Assembly (NCBI GenBank): GCA_002328585.1
Contig: DCUV01000002.1
Location: 78,376 to 142,375, forward strand
Reading direction: 5' to 3'
DNA: 64,000 bases
From: Spirochaetia bacterium UBA2205
Lineage (GTDB): Bacteria; Spirochaetota; UBA4802; UB4802
The notes under the pieces are model-generated. The model was not told where the DNA came from, ran no database searches, and was given only the letters and a program-made list of their open reading frames with translations. Positions 1-9,240 of this stretch are shown here, one piece after another. Position 1 is the first letter of the stretch, and every line of letters begins with the position of its first letter. The position numbers and the translations under genes were made by a program.

Positions 1-2059
1 CATCCATATCAATTGATTGATACCGCCCCTGCGTAAGCTGGTTAAAAAGGTTTCCAGCATAATGTGCAATAGCTGGCTTTATAAACTGTAAAACTTGAGT
101 TCTAAATCCATCCATCAGTTGCTCAAGCTGCAGTACAATGTTCAGCTCATTCCGGGCTTTTTCAACCTTATGGCGGTTCTGCTCATCTTTTTGCAACTCA
201 TGTTCAATTTGTGTAATGCTATTGTTATGATTGGTTAAACGCAAATGAAAATCATTGAGGCGTTGTACAATGCTATCTTTAGCCTTTGTCATTGCATCAA
301 ATTCATTTTTTACCGCTTCGTAAGCCTGTTCTGAATAGTGTAATCCTTCAATGTGTTTATTTACATCATGTATTGCACCATGCAGCGCTTCCTTTTCTTT
401 ATGGAGGGCAGCTTTTTTTTCTTCATACTTAGGAATATCGTTTATCTTTTCCTGCAACGCAAGGTAGCGTGTATGTATTGCTTCCAGTTGATGATACTTT
501 AGCACAATATCATTATATACTGCCTCATCAAACAAAACAGAAGAAAGCTCATCCAGCTTTATTCTTATCGCTTCCCGTGACTGTTGTTGCTCATCAATCT
601 CTTTTTTTATTTTTTTTATAGTATTTTGTTTTTCCTCAAGCTTTGCTTTCTTCTGCTGCAATGTGCCAATCAATTCATCAGCTTTCGTTAACTGCTTTTC
701 ACATTCAGCAATGCTGCTATTAACCGTTTGCAAAGCTTGTTGCAAAGCAGCCATCTCCCGTTGCTCATACTCATCTATCTCGTTTGTTAAACGCTGTATG
801 GTTGCATCATAGGCTTCATGCAACGGACGCAAACAAACAGGACATTCAGCCTCCTTGCCAAGCTGTTTAATTTGAACAATATGCCTTTGTCTGTCCTTAA
901 TAGTTTTTTGTATGCCGCCAATTGTTGAAGAAATATCATTTTTATTGTTATGGAAAGCCTGTAGTGCCTGTGCAATTTTTGATTTATCCTTTAGCGCATT
1001 GTTTAACTGTTGTAGTATGGTTTCAAATTCCAGCACTTCGTTGCTTTCAGCCTGTAGCTGTTCATTTTTTTCATGTATCTGCTTTTCAATCAACACAAAC
1101 TGTTGATGCAGTTGTTTTTTCTGTGCATCACGAACCCGGATGGCTTCAAGCTCGTCTTTTTGCTTCCGAATGGTATTAAATTGCACCTCCTGCTCATGTA
1201 ATGCATGGAATTCATCTCTTGCTTTATACAACTGTTTCAGCGCCTCTTCTGTTTCGCTGATGTTTTTTATACAATTTTCCAATCTGGTTTTTGACTGTGT
1301 CAACCGCTGCTGCTGTACAGTATATTCTTTAAAAATTTTCTGCTGCTTTTCAAATTCACTTTGCACACTGTTAAACTGTTGTATTACGCTGTCGTGTTTA
1401 TGTGTTACATCATCATATTCTTTTTTTATGTTCGATAGCTCATCATATAAACTCTTCAGCACAGCTTTTTTTTCATCGCGTTCACTATCCAGCAACAGCA
1501 TTGCCTGCTGCCCATCGATGATATTCTTCATTTTATTTTTATCGTCACGAACAGTTTGTAATATATCATCCAGCACCTGGAATCCCATCATCTTGCGGAT
1601 AAGCTCCCGGCGCTGCCCGCCTCTGGATTCTGATATTTCTCTGAGTTCACCCTGAGCAGCAAACACCGAGCGGGTAAAGGCTTCTTTTGGCATGCCTATA
1701 ATTGTTTCAATGGTGCGGGTAACATCGGTTGCTCCAACGGCTATCTCGTTGCCATTTTTATACAATGCCGCATATGGGGTTAAATTTTTCCCTTTAAACT
1801 CACGGATAATTTTGTAGTCGCTATTTTCAATCTCACAGCATACGGTAACGCTAACAGTTTCATTGGGCTTTGCAAAGCTGCTTCGTATATGCTCCTTTAT
1901 TGAGGGCAGCTCACCATAGAGAGCACACACAAGAGCATTAAACAGCGTGCTCTTCCCGCTGCCATTTTTGCCAATAATCCCAACCAGCCCTTCTTTAAAT
2001 TTTATTGTTTGGTCACGGTACTGTCTAAAATTGGTAAGTGTTAACGACTGGATAATCAT
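1..2059 (-). CDS. sbcC: SbcC/Rad50-like exonuclease subunit, 3' end outside window
   Basis: Large ATPase subunit of the SbcCD (Rad50-Mre11) complex, which trims DNA ends and opens hairpins. The minus strand reads open from an ATG at 2059 to the window edge without a stop, so the C-terminal lobe lies outside. The N-terminus reads MIIQSLTLTNFRQYRD and is followed by a Walker A loop GKNGSGKST near residue 30, as in the SMC/Rad50 family. Long coiled coil follows, interrupted by the zinc hook CPVC at residues 406-409 (near base 840). The ATG sits 3 bases after the sbcD stop, so the two are co-transcribed and probably translationally coupled. Family assignment is firm; only the missing end limits the description. 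Confidence 0.93.
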   Translation of the reverse strand, partial: MIIQSLTLTNFRQYRDQTIKFKEGLVGIIGKNGSGKSTLFNALVCALYGELPSIKEHIRSSFAKPNETVSVTVCCEIENSDYKIIREFKGKNLTPYAALYKNGNEIAVGATDVTRTIETIIGMPKEAFTRSVFAAQGELREISESRGGQRRELIRKMMGFQVLDDILQTVRDDKNKMKNIIDGQQAMLLLDSERDEKKAVLKSLYDELSNIKKEYDDVTHKHDSVIQQFNSVQSEFEKQQKIFKEYTVQQQRLTQSKTRLENCIKNISETEEALKQLYKARDEFHALHEQEVQFNTIRKQKDELEAIRVRDAQKKQLHQQFVLIEKQIHEKNEQLQAESNEVLEFETILQQLNNALKDKSKIAQALQAFHNNKNDISSTIGGIQKTIKDRQRHIVQIKQLGKEAECPVCLRPLHEAYDATIQRLTNEIDEYEQREMAALQQALQTVNSSIAECEKQLTKADELIGTLQQKKAKLEEKQNTIKKIKKEIDEQQQSREAIRIKLDELSSVLFDEAVYNDIVLKYHQLEAIHTRYLALQEKINDIPKYEEKKAALHKEKEALHGAIHDVNKHIEGLHYSEQAYEAVKNEFDAMTKAKDSIVQRLNDFHLRLTNHNNSITQIEHELQKDEQNRHKVEKARNELNIVLQLEQLMDGFRTQVLQFIKPAIAHYAGNLFNQLTQGRYQSIDMD

Positions 2060-2062
2060 AGG

Positions 2063-3196
2063 CTATGCCCCTTTCCCATCTACCCTGTCATAGTAGTTTC
2101 TGAAGTATCGTCTTCCCCTTTCAACAAGCAAAGCGCGTTCCTTTTCATCGGCTATAGCTTTGTTACAATACTGAACAAAAAGCTCATCCACCGGAACATG
2201 CTCACTTTGGAAGTAACTATCGCCACCCTGCTTTTTAAAAATTCGTTTTGGAATTACCGCCATAGCATTTTCAAACTGCCGGGTAATCCACACACTGCTA
2301 ATGCCGGCACTTTGATGCGTGTCCACATCATGCAGGTAAATGCTTACTATTGAACCATCCTCAACCTGAGATGAAAAATGTTTTATGCGTGTTTTAATGT
2401 CATCAATTGAAAGCTCGCTGCAACGGGGAATATCAAATCGCACCCATGGACGTATTGGTATGGCGTTAAACGTAATATTTTTATTCTGGGCGATAGTTAC
2501 TGTTAAAAAGCCTTTTTCCCTGCCAACTTCCCTGTCGCTGAAACGTTCGGTTGAACCGCTGTAGCACACAGTATCCCATGGAGGCAAAACCTTAAAATTA
2601 TGCCAGTGACCCAGCGCAACATAATCAAATGCATTGAAAAGATGATAATACTCAGCGGGGAAAATACGTTCACCGTACTCATCCAGCAGATAATCCTGTC
2701 CCACCGACGTATGCATCAATAAAATGTTGCACCCCTGTTTTGGTTCAATTGCCCTTATCTGTTCAACGTAGCGCATATCATCATGAATATGGGGGATGCA
2801 GTGTATATGGATACCATCTATACTAACATATTCATAGCGCTGACTGTACACCGCAAAAACGCCTTCAATAGTTTGCAAAGCCTGCAATATGGGGCTTGTA
2901 TAGATAGTCCTTGGCATACAGTGATTGCCCGCAATAACAATAAAGGGAATCCCAGCCTGTGTTATCTTTTTTATATGGTTTAAGCCCTGAATCAGGGCGC
3001 GGTTGGAAGGCGATGCACGGTGGAATAGATCACCGGTGTGCAGTACAAAATCAGGCTTCAAGGCAACAATGGTATCAACAGCATGTTCAAAGGCATGATA
3101 CACATCAGCCTCGCGAACGTTGATGCCATTGTCATCCACCGTATCAAGATCATTAAATCCAAGATGCGTATCCGATATATGAACAAATACGGGCAT
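2063..3196 (-). CDS. sbcD: SbcD/Mre11-family nuclease subunit
   Basis: Metal-dependent nuclease partner of SbcC in DNA end processing. The 377-residue protein has the phosphoesterase motifs in order: DTH at residues 9-11, GD in HTGDLFHR, GNH in IAGNHC, and GHWH near the middle, together forming the dimetal site. The usual GNHD appears as GNHC, a small deviation at a position that is not a metal ligand. The C-terminal third is the less conserved capping and SbcC-contact region. First gene of the sbcD-sbcC pair, with only three bases between stop and next start. Length fits Mre11 proteins of bacteria. Confident. Confidence 0.93.
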   Translation of the reverse strand: MPVFVHISDTHLGFNDLDTVDDNGINVREADVYHAFEHAVDTIVALKPDFVLHTGDLFHRASPSNRALIQGLNHIKKITQAGIPFIVIAGNHCMPRTIYTSPILQALQTIEGVFAVYSQRYEYVSIDGIHIHCIPHIHDDMRYVEQIRAIEPKQGCNILLMHTSVGQDYLLDEYGERIFPAEYYHLFNAFDYVALGHWHNFKVLPPWDTVCYSGSTERFSDREVGREKGFLTVTIAQNKNITFNAIPIRPWVRFDIPRCSELSIDDIKTRIKHFSSQVEDGSIVSIYLHDVDTHQSAGISSVWITRQFENAMAVIPKRIFKKQGGDSYFQSEHVPVDELFVQYCNKAIADEKERALLVERGRRYFRNYYDRVDGKGA

Positions 3197-3231
3197 ATAT
3201 ACCTCTTCACAAAAAGATAGAAACAGGTTTA

Positions 3232-3255
3232 TCTACACTTATGTATAGATGTCAA
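3232..3255 (-). promoter_or_regulatory. candidate sbcD promoter -35 with abutting imperfect palindrome
   Basis: On the minus strand a consensus TTGACA (3250-3255) is directly followed by an imperfect palindrome, plus-strand TCTACACTTATGTATAGA (3232-3249). No clear -10 is seen at 17 bases. A repressor site for a DNA-damage or end-repair operon would be sensible here, but the motif is not one I can assign to LexA or any other regulator. Confidence 0.3.
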
Positions 3256-3284
3256 GTAATTTTATCTTTACACACCGGTGATGA

Positions 3285-3316
3285 TAAAAAAAGAGCGCCT
3301 TTTTACAGCGCTCTTC
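3285..3316 (-). terminator. intrinsic terminator of the small outer-membrane protein gene
   Basis: Arms AAGAGCGC (3291-3298) and GCGCTCTT (3308-3315) form an 8-bp stem with a nine-base loop. Read on the minus strand the stem is followed by a run of T, so it terminates the gene ending at 3391. Confidence 0.85.
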
Positions 3317-3390
3317 TTTAAGATTTTGCTAACTATTGCCTCTGGGAATGTGTCCGTTCAAGTTATTTCAATAGTATCAATAGCTTATCC

Positions 3391-3951
3391 TTAGAAGAAA
3401 GCTTTAACACCAAGCGCTATGCCCATAGTTGTACCATCTTCCTCTGAACCATTTTCCGCACTATCAAAACTATAAGACAATTCGCCAAATGCTGCTAAAT
3501 TATTGCCTAACATGTATGCAGCACCCGCCTTTAAAAATATTGAAGTAAAAGTAATTTCGTCTGGATCTGCACCACTTGCATCATCTTCCCACTTTTCCCA
3601 TTTATACCCTATACCTGCATAAGGGATAAACTTGTCCATTGCATAGTAATAGGTTAGCATTGGCATAATTGTGGTTGTTGTTACTTCAGACTCATCCAAG
3701 GTATTATAGGATATTCCGCCACCTATTGCCAATCCATCAATAACAAACCACTCAACACCCATCTGATAGTTTTCTGCCCCAATTATCATATTGGTTTCTT
3801 CATCGCCATACATCATTTCATACAAGTCATCGTTGTATGTTACGTACTGAAACAACGGCAATGTAACAACAAAGTTACCCTGTGATGTTGGTGCTGCAAA
3901 AGCTGGAACTGCCAGTAGTACTACAACTAATACTCCTAAAAGTTTCTTCAT
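3391..3951 (-). CDS. small outer-membrane beta-barrel protein
   Basis: 186 residues with a clear signal peptide (KK, hydrophobic core, cleavage after AFA near residue 19). The mature part alternates aromatic/hydrophobic and polar residues and ends in phenylalanine (GVKAFF), as in porin-like eight-strand barrels. Repeated glycine/tyrosine turns such as YAGIGYKW and GELSYSF fit an OmpA/OmpW-like or opacity-type barrel. Exact family not recognised. The stand-alone unit has its own promoter (4026-4054) and terminator (3285-3316), and good GGAGG upstream of the ATG. Probably an abundant surface protein; function unknown. Confidence 0.75.
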   Translation of the reverse strand: MKKLLGVLVVVLLAVPAFAAPTSQGNFVVTLPLFQYVTYNDDLYEMMYGDEETNMIIGAENYQMGVEWFVIDGLAIGGGISYNTLDESEVTTTTIMPMLTYYYAMDKFIPYAGIGYKWEKWEDDASGADPDEITFTSIFLKAGAAYMLGNNLAAFGELSYSFDSAENGSEEDGTTMGIALGVKAFF

Positions 3952-4025
3952 GTTAACCTCCTCATGAATTTTTAATGTAATGTGTAACCAGAGGCTTTAT
4001 TTTTATTATTTACTAATTGTTGATT

Positions 4026-4054
4026 AATATATTAATTAACTTTTATTTCGTCAA
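4026..4054 (-). promoter_or_regulatory. sigma-70-type promoter of the outer-membrane barrel gene
   Basis: Minus strand TTGACG (4049-4054), 17-base spacer, TATATT (4026-4031). It lies about 70 bases upstream of the ATG at 3951. Both hexamers are identical to those of the divergent promoter at 4341-4369. Confidence 0.7.
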
Positions 4055-4340
4055 GTATTCTTTTTAAAATTTTTTAAAAAATTTATTGATTAATGACTGT
4101 GATTTGTCAATATTATTATGTTTACATATTTATATTTATGAATATGCATACCCTATAACACACCAATTGTCAGGTATCTGTTATAGCCTGTGTTGTACAC
4201 ATGATAGCATCAGCATCCGATAATAGACGTATTCATACCATTACTTCTGCTATAAACACAAAGTAGCGGTAGCATCATGGTGCTGAAATAATTAATCTTG
4301 CTTTTTATTATCAAATTACTTACATTTTTTTTCATATAGC
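4055..4340. other. AT-rich divergent intergenic region
   Basis: Non-coding stretch between the two divergent promoters. No convincing ORF, hairpin with T-run or known riboswitch was seen. Probably an upstream regulatory region only. Confidence 0.5.
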
Positions 4341-4369
4341 TTGACGTTTGATAGGTATTTTATTATATT
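4341..4369 (+). promoter_or_regulatory. sigma-70-type promoter of the small secreted protein gene
   Basis: TTGACG (4341-4346), 17-base spacer, TATATT (4364-4369), about 35 bases ahead of the ATG at 4405. The same hexamers and spacer occur in the opposite direction at 4026-4054. Confidence 0.7.
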
Positions 4370-4404
4370 AGTTTACACTTAAATACCAGAAGGAGTTTAA
4401 TATT

Positions 4405-4845
4405 ATGGCAAAAAAAATGTATGCGGTTTATGGATTGATTCTTCTTGTTTTTGTTGCCTCACAAGTTGTTGCGCAACAACATGGGAAGGGGATGATGTAT
4501 CATATGTATGACGTTAAAACCGAGACCACCGTTTCGGGCACTGTGGATGAAATTATTACTGAATCACATCCCTGCTGTGGAAAAACAATGGATCATTACT
4601 ATATTACTGTTAAAACTGCAGCTGAAACCATAAAAATATTTCTTGGCCCAACTGACTATGTAACAAAACAAATAACACTGAAAAAGGGTGATAGCATTAC
4701 AGTAGTTGGCTCAAAAACAACATTGCGTAATGAAGCAGTCATTATAGCAAAAAAAATCAATGTAAATAAAACAGATGTTGTTTTCCGTAATGATGACGGA
4801 ACTCCAACATGGGCAGGACAGATGCAGCAGCATCACCACAAATAA
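4405..4845 (+). CDS. small secreted protein, Met/His-rich, OB-fold-like
   Basis: 146 residues with a signal peptide cleaved after VVA near residue 23. The mature protein begins QQHGKGMMYHMYD, contains a CC pair (SHPCCGK) and ends HHHK, giving a cluster of possible soft-metal ligands at both ends. The centre (TVSGTVDEII, YYITVKT, KKGDSITVVGSKT) has the strand pattern of small periplasmic OB-fold nucleotide or metal-binding domains. I do not recognise a named family. Strong AGAAGGAG site seven bases before the ATG, own promoter and own strong terminator, so it is monocistronic. A periplasmic metal-binding role is inference from composition only. Confidence 0.6.
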   Translation: MAKKMYAVYGLILLVFVASQVVAQQHGKGMMYHMYDVKTETTVSGTVDEIITESHPCCGKTMDHYYITVKTAAETIKIFLGPTDYVTKQITLKKGDSITVVGSKTTLRNEAVIIAKKINVNKTDVVFRNDDGTPTWAGQMQQHHHK

Positions 4846-4900
4846 CAACCGGGTATGAAAGCTTTCAATGGCACTACCCTTATAGGGATAAAATATGTGT

Positions 4901-4960
4901 AAAACCGCTTTTTTTCATTTTCATTTTTTTTATTTTTGACAAATGAAAAAAGCGGTTTTT
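4901..4960. terminator. long bidirectional intrinsic terminator
   Basis: Arms starting AAAACCGCTTTTTT (from 4901) and ending AAAAAAGCGGTTTT (to about 4959), extended by CATTT/AAATG, form a long stem between two convergent genes (ends 4845 and 5020). T-runs occur on both strands, so it can serve both. Confidence 0.85.
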
Positions 4961-5019
4961 ATGTGCACCACAAGAGTTCTTGATTTTTACATATTTTTTT
5001 TACTATTCATCTACTTTTA

Positions 5020-7629
5020 CTATTTCGTTGTGAGCCTGTATACTCCATCCCATTTTTTGGGAGGCGGATTTTTCAAAAATTCTTTACAGCGTTCAATATA
5101 TTTATAGCATGGTCCATCATCAGAAACTATTCGCAGCCCAGCTCTGAAAGCAGAAATAGCATCATCCCACTGTCTTTCTCGAAATAATTGCAACCCTTCA
5201 TTATATTTTTTCAACATATCATACATATAGTCAGGAAGATTTCCTTTTGTCCCTAATAATTCATACACCTTAATTGGCTGCTCTTTGCCAATCACCCGTA
5301 TTAAGTCCAGCTCCCGTGCATCAACTACATCTTTTACGCTGCCATACGTAGTTTCACTTATCATTGTGTAGGTACTATAATATTTATTTGCACCTTCAAG
5401 CCGTGATGCTAAATTTACAGCATCGCCCATCATTGTATAATCCATTCGCTGGCGCGAACCCATGTTGCCAACTACAGCATCACCGGTATTGATACCCATC
5501 CGTACCTTAAGCTGGAATGTGCCCTTTTTCCCCCATTCTTCCCTCAACTCCGCCAGACGTCTTTTCATATCAATGGCTGCTAAACACACCCTTGCAGGAT
5601 GGTCTTCAAAAGCTAATGGAGCACCAAAGAACGCTATAATTGCATCGCCTTCATATTTATCCACTGTACCTTCATATCGTAATAGTATGTCGGTCATTTC
5701 AGATAAATATTCGTTAAGTAAGGAAACAAGTTGTTGAGGTGTTAACTTTTCCGAAATGGATGAAAATCCCTCCACATCAGAAAAAAATATGCTTATATTT
5801 CGCAATTCACCCCCTAACTGCAACGCATCCGGATTTTTAATCAGTTCATCAACCACACGAGGCGCCATATATTTTGAAAAAACATTTTTAATATATCGTT
5901 TCTGGCTTTCTTCACTCATAAATTTTACGCTGCTTATAACTGTTGAAGGCAACAATAACGCTAACGAAGCACCTAATTGATCAATGTATATATAGCTAAA
6001 TGCAAATAATGCAATATTGACAATGTTATACGCAATCAGTGAGCCAGCTATTACACTAATGGTTCCCATAGCACTTAGTCGCTGCACCGATAAAGCAATG
6101 AGTATTGCAAAAATTAAAATGAGCACATAAGTAATCCAGCGAGGCACTTCTTTGATATATGCATTTTGTAATACAGTATTAATAAAATTATGATAGGTGC
6201 CTACCATAAGATATTCAGAAGATAACGGAGTTACCCCAATATCATGCGAGGCTGTAGCGGTTAAACCTATTATACAGGAATGACCTTTTAATCTGTCCAC
6301 TTCAAGAACAAGCCTTGATGCATTGATAAAATTATTAAGATTTGTTTTTGCCTCATGCAACTGGACATTATCAGAAGTTTTAAGTTGTTTATTAATTTCC
6401 TGTAATTGCCGTTCAAGATTTTGAATATAGCCATTTTCTATGGTATAGATACGCCGTCGTACATCATTTATTTTTAACCATACTTTTTGCTTTGCTATGA
6501 CATTTTTTTCTTTTTGCAATAACTCATCTAACTGTGCCAGTTCACCATACAACTTGCTCCGCTCAGCATTTTGTGATTGTATCTCCTGTTCATCAAAATA
6601 TTCATGGATGGTATCTTTAAGCTGATTATATTCCAATAAGGCATAAAATGATACATGGTTAAAGGTATCCTTAAAATCACCACTCCAATGTATATATGCC
6701 ATTCCTCTACTATCGATTGGTATTTTAAAATCCTTTTTATGCAGTGTCAAAGGATCAGTAGCATTCTTTAATAGCAGATACTGGTCATGGACTACGACCA
6801 CATCGCTTTTATTAACACTAAGTATATCCATGAGCATAATCAGTGCCATATGAAAATATATTCTGTCATTGAATACTCGTATAAGGCGTATCCTGCGAGC
6901 GATGCCATCAATATCAAAATCGCTGTCGACATAGCCAAAATCTTTCCCATTCATTATTAATTCCGGGATTGGATATTGAATAATAATACGAGTAGGATCA
7001 ATATATCGTGAATATTCATTTTTACTTCCTTCAGGAACAGGTATAGATGCAATTTTTTCAAAGCGTGCAATGGCTTCATCACGCTTCTTTCTTTCTTCAG
7101 GAGTTATATTCATTTCAGCAAGCGTTCTATTCAAAAACGAATATGATAAAATGACATTATTTTTTGCACATGCCCCGGCAAATAATGCATCACTATCCAG
7201 TATTGCCTGGTTTAATTCCTCATAGGTTATTCGTTTGCCAGCTTTTATTTTGTCTTCAACAATCTTCAAGATATCAGGTTGTGCATAACGCGGTGATTTA
7301 TCTATGAATTGAATATCAAATGCCACCTGTTTAATACCAAGGTCTTTAATGACATCAATCCCTTCGGCATACACATACCGTGGCCATGGGAATTGTCCAA
7401 CATTACTTATACTGTTGTCATCAATATCAAGAAATGAAAGATATTCCCATTGCTGTAATTGAGGTTTAATCTTAAACCTTACATCAAACAGTTGATATTC
7501 AAATAGCTTATATACGCTGGTAAATAAAAATCCAATGATAATGATTCCTATTACCAATCCTAAACCAATTGCATAGAACGGATTTGATTCAATATTTTTT
7601 CTGATTGCTTCAAAAGTTTTTTTTGTCAT
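5020..7629 (-). CDS. CHASE2-domain adenylate/guanylate cyclase (class III)
   Basis: 869-residue membrane sensor that makes cAMP (or cGMP) in response to an extracytoplasmic signal. Order: one membrane segment (about residues 18-40); a CHASE2 region with the typical SFLDIDDNSI and QVAFDIQFID elements; a long charged coiled coil (about 345-420); a cluster of hydrophobic segments (about 495-560); then the class III catalytic domain. Metal-binding aspartates are in FFSDVEGFSS and YEGDAIIAFFGAP, and transition-state residues in NLASRLEG. The Lys before YEGD fits ATP specificity. A short TPR-like helix pair closes the protein. Such cyclases are numerous in Leptospira and relatives. It appears to be monocistronic and ends at the shared terminator. 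Confidence 0.92.
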   Translation of the reverse strand: MTKKTFEAIRKNIESNPFYAIGLGLVIGIIIIGFLFTSVYKLFEYQLFDVRFKIKPQLQQWEYLSFLDIDDNSISNVGQFPWPRYVYAEGIDVIKDLGIKQVAFDIQFIDKSPRYAQPDILKIVEDKIKAGKRITYEELNQAILDSDALFAGACAKNNVILSYSFLNRTLAEMNITPEERKKRDEAIARFEKIASIPVPEGSKNEYSRYIDPTRIIIQYPIPELIMNGKDFGYVDSDFDIDGIARRIRLIRVFNDRIYFHMALIMLMDILSVNKSDVVVVHDQYLLLKNATDPLTLHKKDFKIPIDSRGMAYIHWSGDFKDTFNHVSFYALLEYNQLKDTIHEYFDEQEIQSQNAERSKLYGELAQLDELLQKEKNVIAKQKVWLKINDVRRRIYTIENGYIQNLERQLQEINKQLKTSDNVQLHEAKTNLNNFINASRLVLEVDRLKGHSCIIGLTATASHDIGVTPLSSEYLMVGTYHNFINTVLQNAYIKEVPRWITYVLILIFAILIALSVQRLSAMGTISVIAGSLIAYNIVNIALFAFSYIYIDQLGASLALLLPSTVISSVKFMSEESQKRYIKNVFSKYMAPRVVDELIKNPDALQLGGELRNISIFFSDVEGFSSISEKLTPQQLVSLLNEYLSEMTDILLRYEGTVDKYEGDAIIAFFGAPLAFEDHPARVCLAAIDMKRRLAELREEWGKKGTFQLKVRMGINTGDAVVGNMGSRQRMDYTMMGDAVNLASRLEGANKYYSTYTMISETTYGSVKDVVDARELDLIRVIGKEQPIKVYELLGTKGNLPDYMYDMLKKYNEGLQLFRERQWDDAISAFRAGLRIVSDDGPCYKYIERCKEFLKNPPPKKWDGVYRLTTK

Positions 7630-7969
7630 ATATCACCCGATTTATATAAATGTGTAAATCAACAGGTAATACATTATAATATACATTCTAAATTTACAAG
7701 CAGAATACCAAACACTATTTTTTAATTTTTTTCTATCGTCTTATCTTTTTTGGATATAATACGCAAATATCACATTGCCCATCTTCATATCCTGCAATAA
7801 GTAGTGTTTATATCGCAGTATTTTTTACCAATGTACAATATCATGTATATTACATGGAGGGCACATAGTGGTGATAAACTATTTAGCCTTGAAATTATCT
7901 GTTAGTAGGGAAAAAGCTTATAGTACAATAGTAATTGTACGATAGTAACCTTTGAATATGAAACCTGTA
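7630..7969. other. intergenic region upstream of the cyclase
   Basis: 340 bases without a credible gene. The minus strand near 7670-7700 has TTGTAA and TATAAT with a short spacer, a possible weak promoter for the cyclase. One ACGATAGT variant of the dispersed octamer lies at about 7939. Nothing else seen. Confidence 0.4.
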
Positions 7970-8587
7970 TCAATACTTATTGTTTGCAGTTATCATATTT
8001 TTTTTATAATTATTACTTTTAATTGACCACAATGAATTTTTATCTCTCTCAAGCCTGGAATATACACAGCCACAATATTTCTGCCGATACATGCCATATT
8101 GTTTTGACAATACAATTGAATGCTGATACCCGCCGTTTTGCTTAAAGTCCGCTTCAATAAATTGTATTCCATACAATTCTGCAAATGACCGCCCAATCTC
8201 ATTGATTTTTTCAGCATCTTTATATGGACTTACTGATAGCGTAGTACAAACTACATCATACTTGCATTGTTTTGCCACATCAAATGTTTCTTTTAATCTT
8301 AAAGAATAGCACAAATAGCAGCGTGGCGATAGTTCCCCTGAAAATCTTTGCTCCCTGACTGCTTTAAACCAATCTGCTTGATTGTATCTGCCCGTTAACA
8401 GTACAACATTATGTATTGTTGTAAATTGCTTTACTTCAGATAATCGTTGCGCATATTCCGCTTGTGGAGCAATATTTGGATTATAATAAAAAACCACTGT
8501 ATCATACTCAACAGATAAAACTGAATGAACATGGGTTAAACAAGGACCACAACATGTGTGGAGAAGCAGTTTTTTCCTTTGTTTCAC
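7970..8587 (-). CDS. queH: epoxyqueuosine reductase QueH
   Basis: Catalyses the last step of queuosine synthesis in tRNA, reducing epoxyqueuosine; the non-cobalamin, iron-sulfur alternative to QueG. The 205-residue protein carries the QueH signature HTCCGPC at residues 10-16, a second pair CYLC near residue 100, and CGC near residue 173, cysteines known in the family to bind a [4Fe-4S] cluster and a second metal site. Translation starts at a GTG that overlaps the upstream stop as GTGA, so it is coupled to the 118-residue gene before it. No other queuosine genes lie in the window. Confidence 0.92.
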   Translation of the reverse strand: MKQRKKLLLHTCCGPCLTHVHSVLSVEYDTVVFYYNPNIAPQAEYAQRLSEVKQFTTIHNVVLLTGRYNQADWFKAVREQRFSGELSPRCYLCYSLRLKETFDVAKQCKYDVVCTTLSVSPYKDAEKINEIGRSFAELYGIQFIEADFKQNGGYQHSIVLSKQYGMYRQKYCGCVYSRLERDKNSLWSIKSNNYKKNMITANNKY

Positions 8588-8940
8588 TTAAGATACTTAT
8601 CAATAAAATTATTCAACTTTTTCAGGTTTGCAGGGTTAACCTTGCTATCAAGCCACAACAATAAATCAGCATTTACTCCACGCTGGCAGTTATATTCATG
8701 GTGTATGACAAAGTTGGCAATTTCAAATTTTATTGTTTCAAAAATCTGCTCAGCTATACATAAGTTTGACGGTTCAGGACCTATACAATCGGCAATCTTT
8801 GCAATAATTTCATGTTTATTTATCTCTTTAATCTCTTCTCTGTAGGGATCATCAAAAATACATTTAGCCAGACAAATATTATCAGAAGGGGATAAATACC
8901 ATCCATTTACCCCTAAAGCAGCTTTGTTCTTTTTTTTCAT
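8584..8940 (-). CDS. hypothetical protein co-transcribed with queH
   Basis: 118 residues, basic N-terminus (MKKKNKAALG), four cysteines spread through the chain, mostly helical, no signal or membrane segment. A good GAGGAAAA site precedes the ATG, and the stop overlaps the queH start by four bases, so it is a real gene translated with queH. I do not recognise the family. The coupling hints at a tRNA or iron-sulfur connection, but nothing in the sequence proves it. Confidence 0.6.
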   Translation of the reverse strand: MKKKNKAALGVNGWYLSPSDNICLAKCIFDDPYREEIKEINKHEIIAKIADCIGPEPSNLCIAEQIFETIKFEIANFVIHHEYNCQRGVNADLLLWLDSKVNPANLKKLNNFIDKYLK

Positions 8941-9099
8941 TCTGTTTTCCTCTTTTTACATAGAACAATATAAATTATTAAAAACTATCACCAAACTATT
9001 TTTAAAATAAATATGAATAAATATAAAAAATTATTAATGAAATGTCAATTATTTTGATCAATGATTTTACGGATAATTAAAATTTTTTTATTTTTTTTA
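8941..9099. other. very AT-rich spacer upstream of the aro leader
   Basis: Long A and T tracts with no ORF of note. It may act as an UP element or a bent-DNA region ahead of the promoter at 9100. Confidence 0.35.
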
Positions 9100-9128
9100 T
9101 TGACAATTTTTAAATATAGCAATTTATT
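9100..9128 (+). promoter_or_regulatory. candidate promoter of the aro leader-DAHP synthase transcript
   Basis: Consensus TTGACA (9100-9105), 17-base spacer, TTTATT (9123-9128, four of six consensus bases). Predicted start near 9135 would place the whole leader peptide and attenuator in the transcript. Confidence 0.5.
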
Positions 9129-9165
9129 TACATCCTGATTTACTAATTTTAATATAACATATTTT

Positions 9166-9240
9166 ATGAATATAATTTTATATAACATTACAAGCAAAAG
9201 TTATTTTTGGTTTTATTTTTATAACAAAGCTCGTCTGTAG
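9166..9240 (+). CDS. aromatic-rich leader peptide controlling DAHP synthase
   Basis: A 24-codon ORF from ATG 9166 to TAG 9240. Its residues 13-19 read YFWFYFY, seven consecutive aromatic amino acids, followed by NKARL and the stop. The peptide therefore reports charging of Tyr, Phe and Trp tRNAs together. The stop falls inside the first hairpin of the attenuator, and the next gene makes the first committed precursor of all three amino acids. This is the classic layout of ribosome-mediated attenuation (trp, phe, pheST leaders). The Shine-Dalgarno is weak, the only unsatisfying point. Confidence 0.85.
   Translation: MNIILYNITSKSYFWFYFYNKARL

Noticed and set aside
912..1655. Overlapping plus-strand ORFs of up to 171 codons
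   Set aside because: Antisense to the coiled-coil part of sbcC; low-complexity Ser/Cys/Phe translations typical of shadows.
8941..9165. T-box or other riboswitch upstream of DAHP synthase
   Set aside because: No T-box bulge sequence or known aptamer seen; the leader peptide explains the terminator better.
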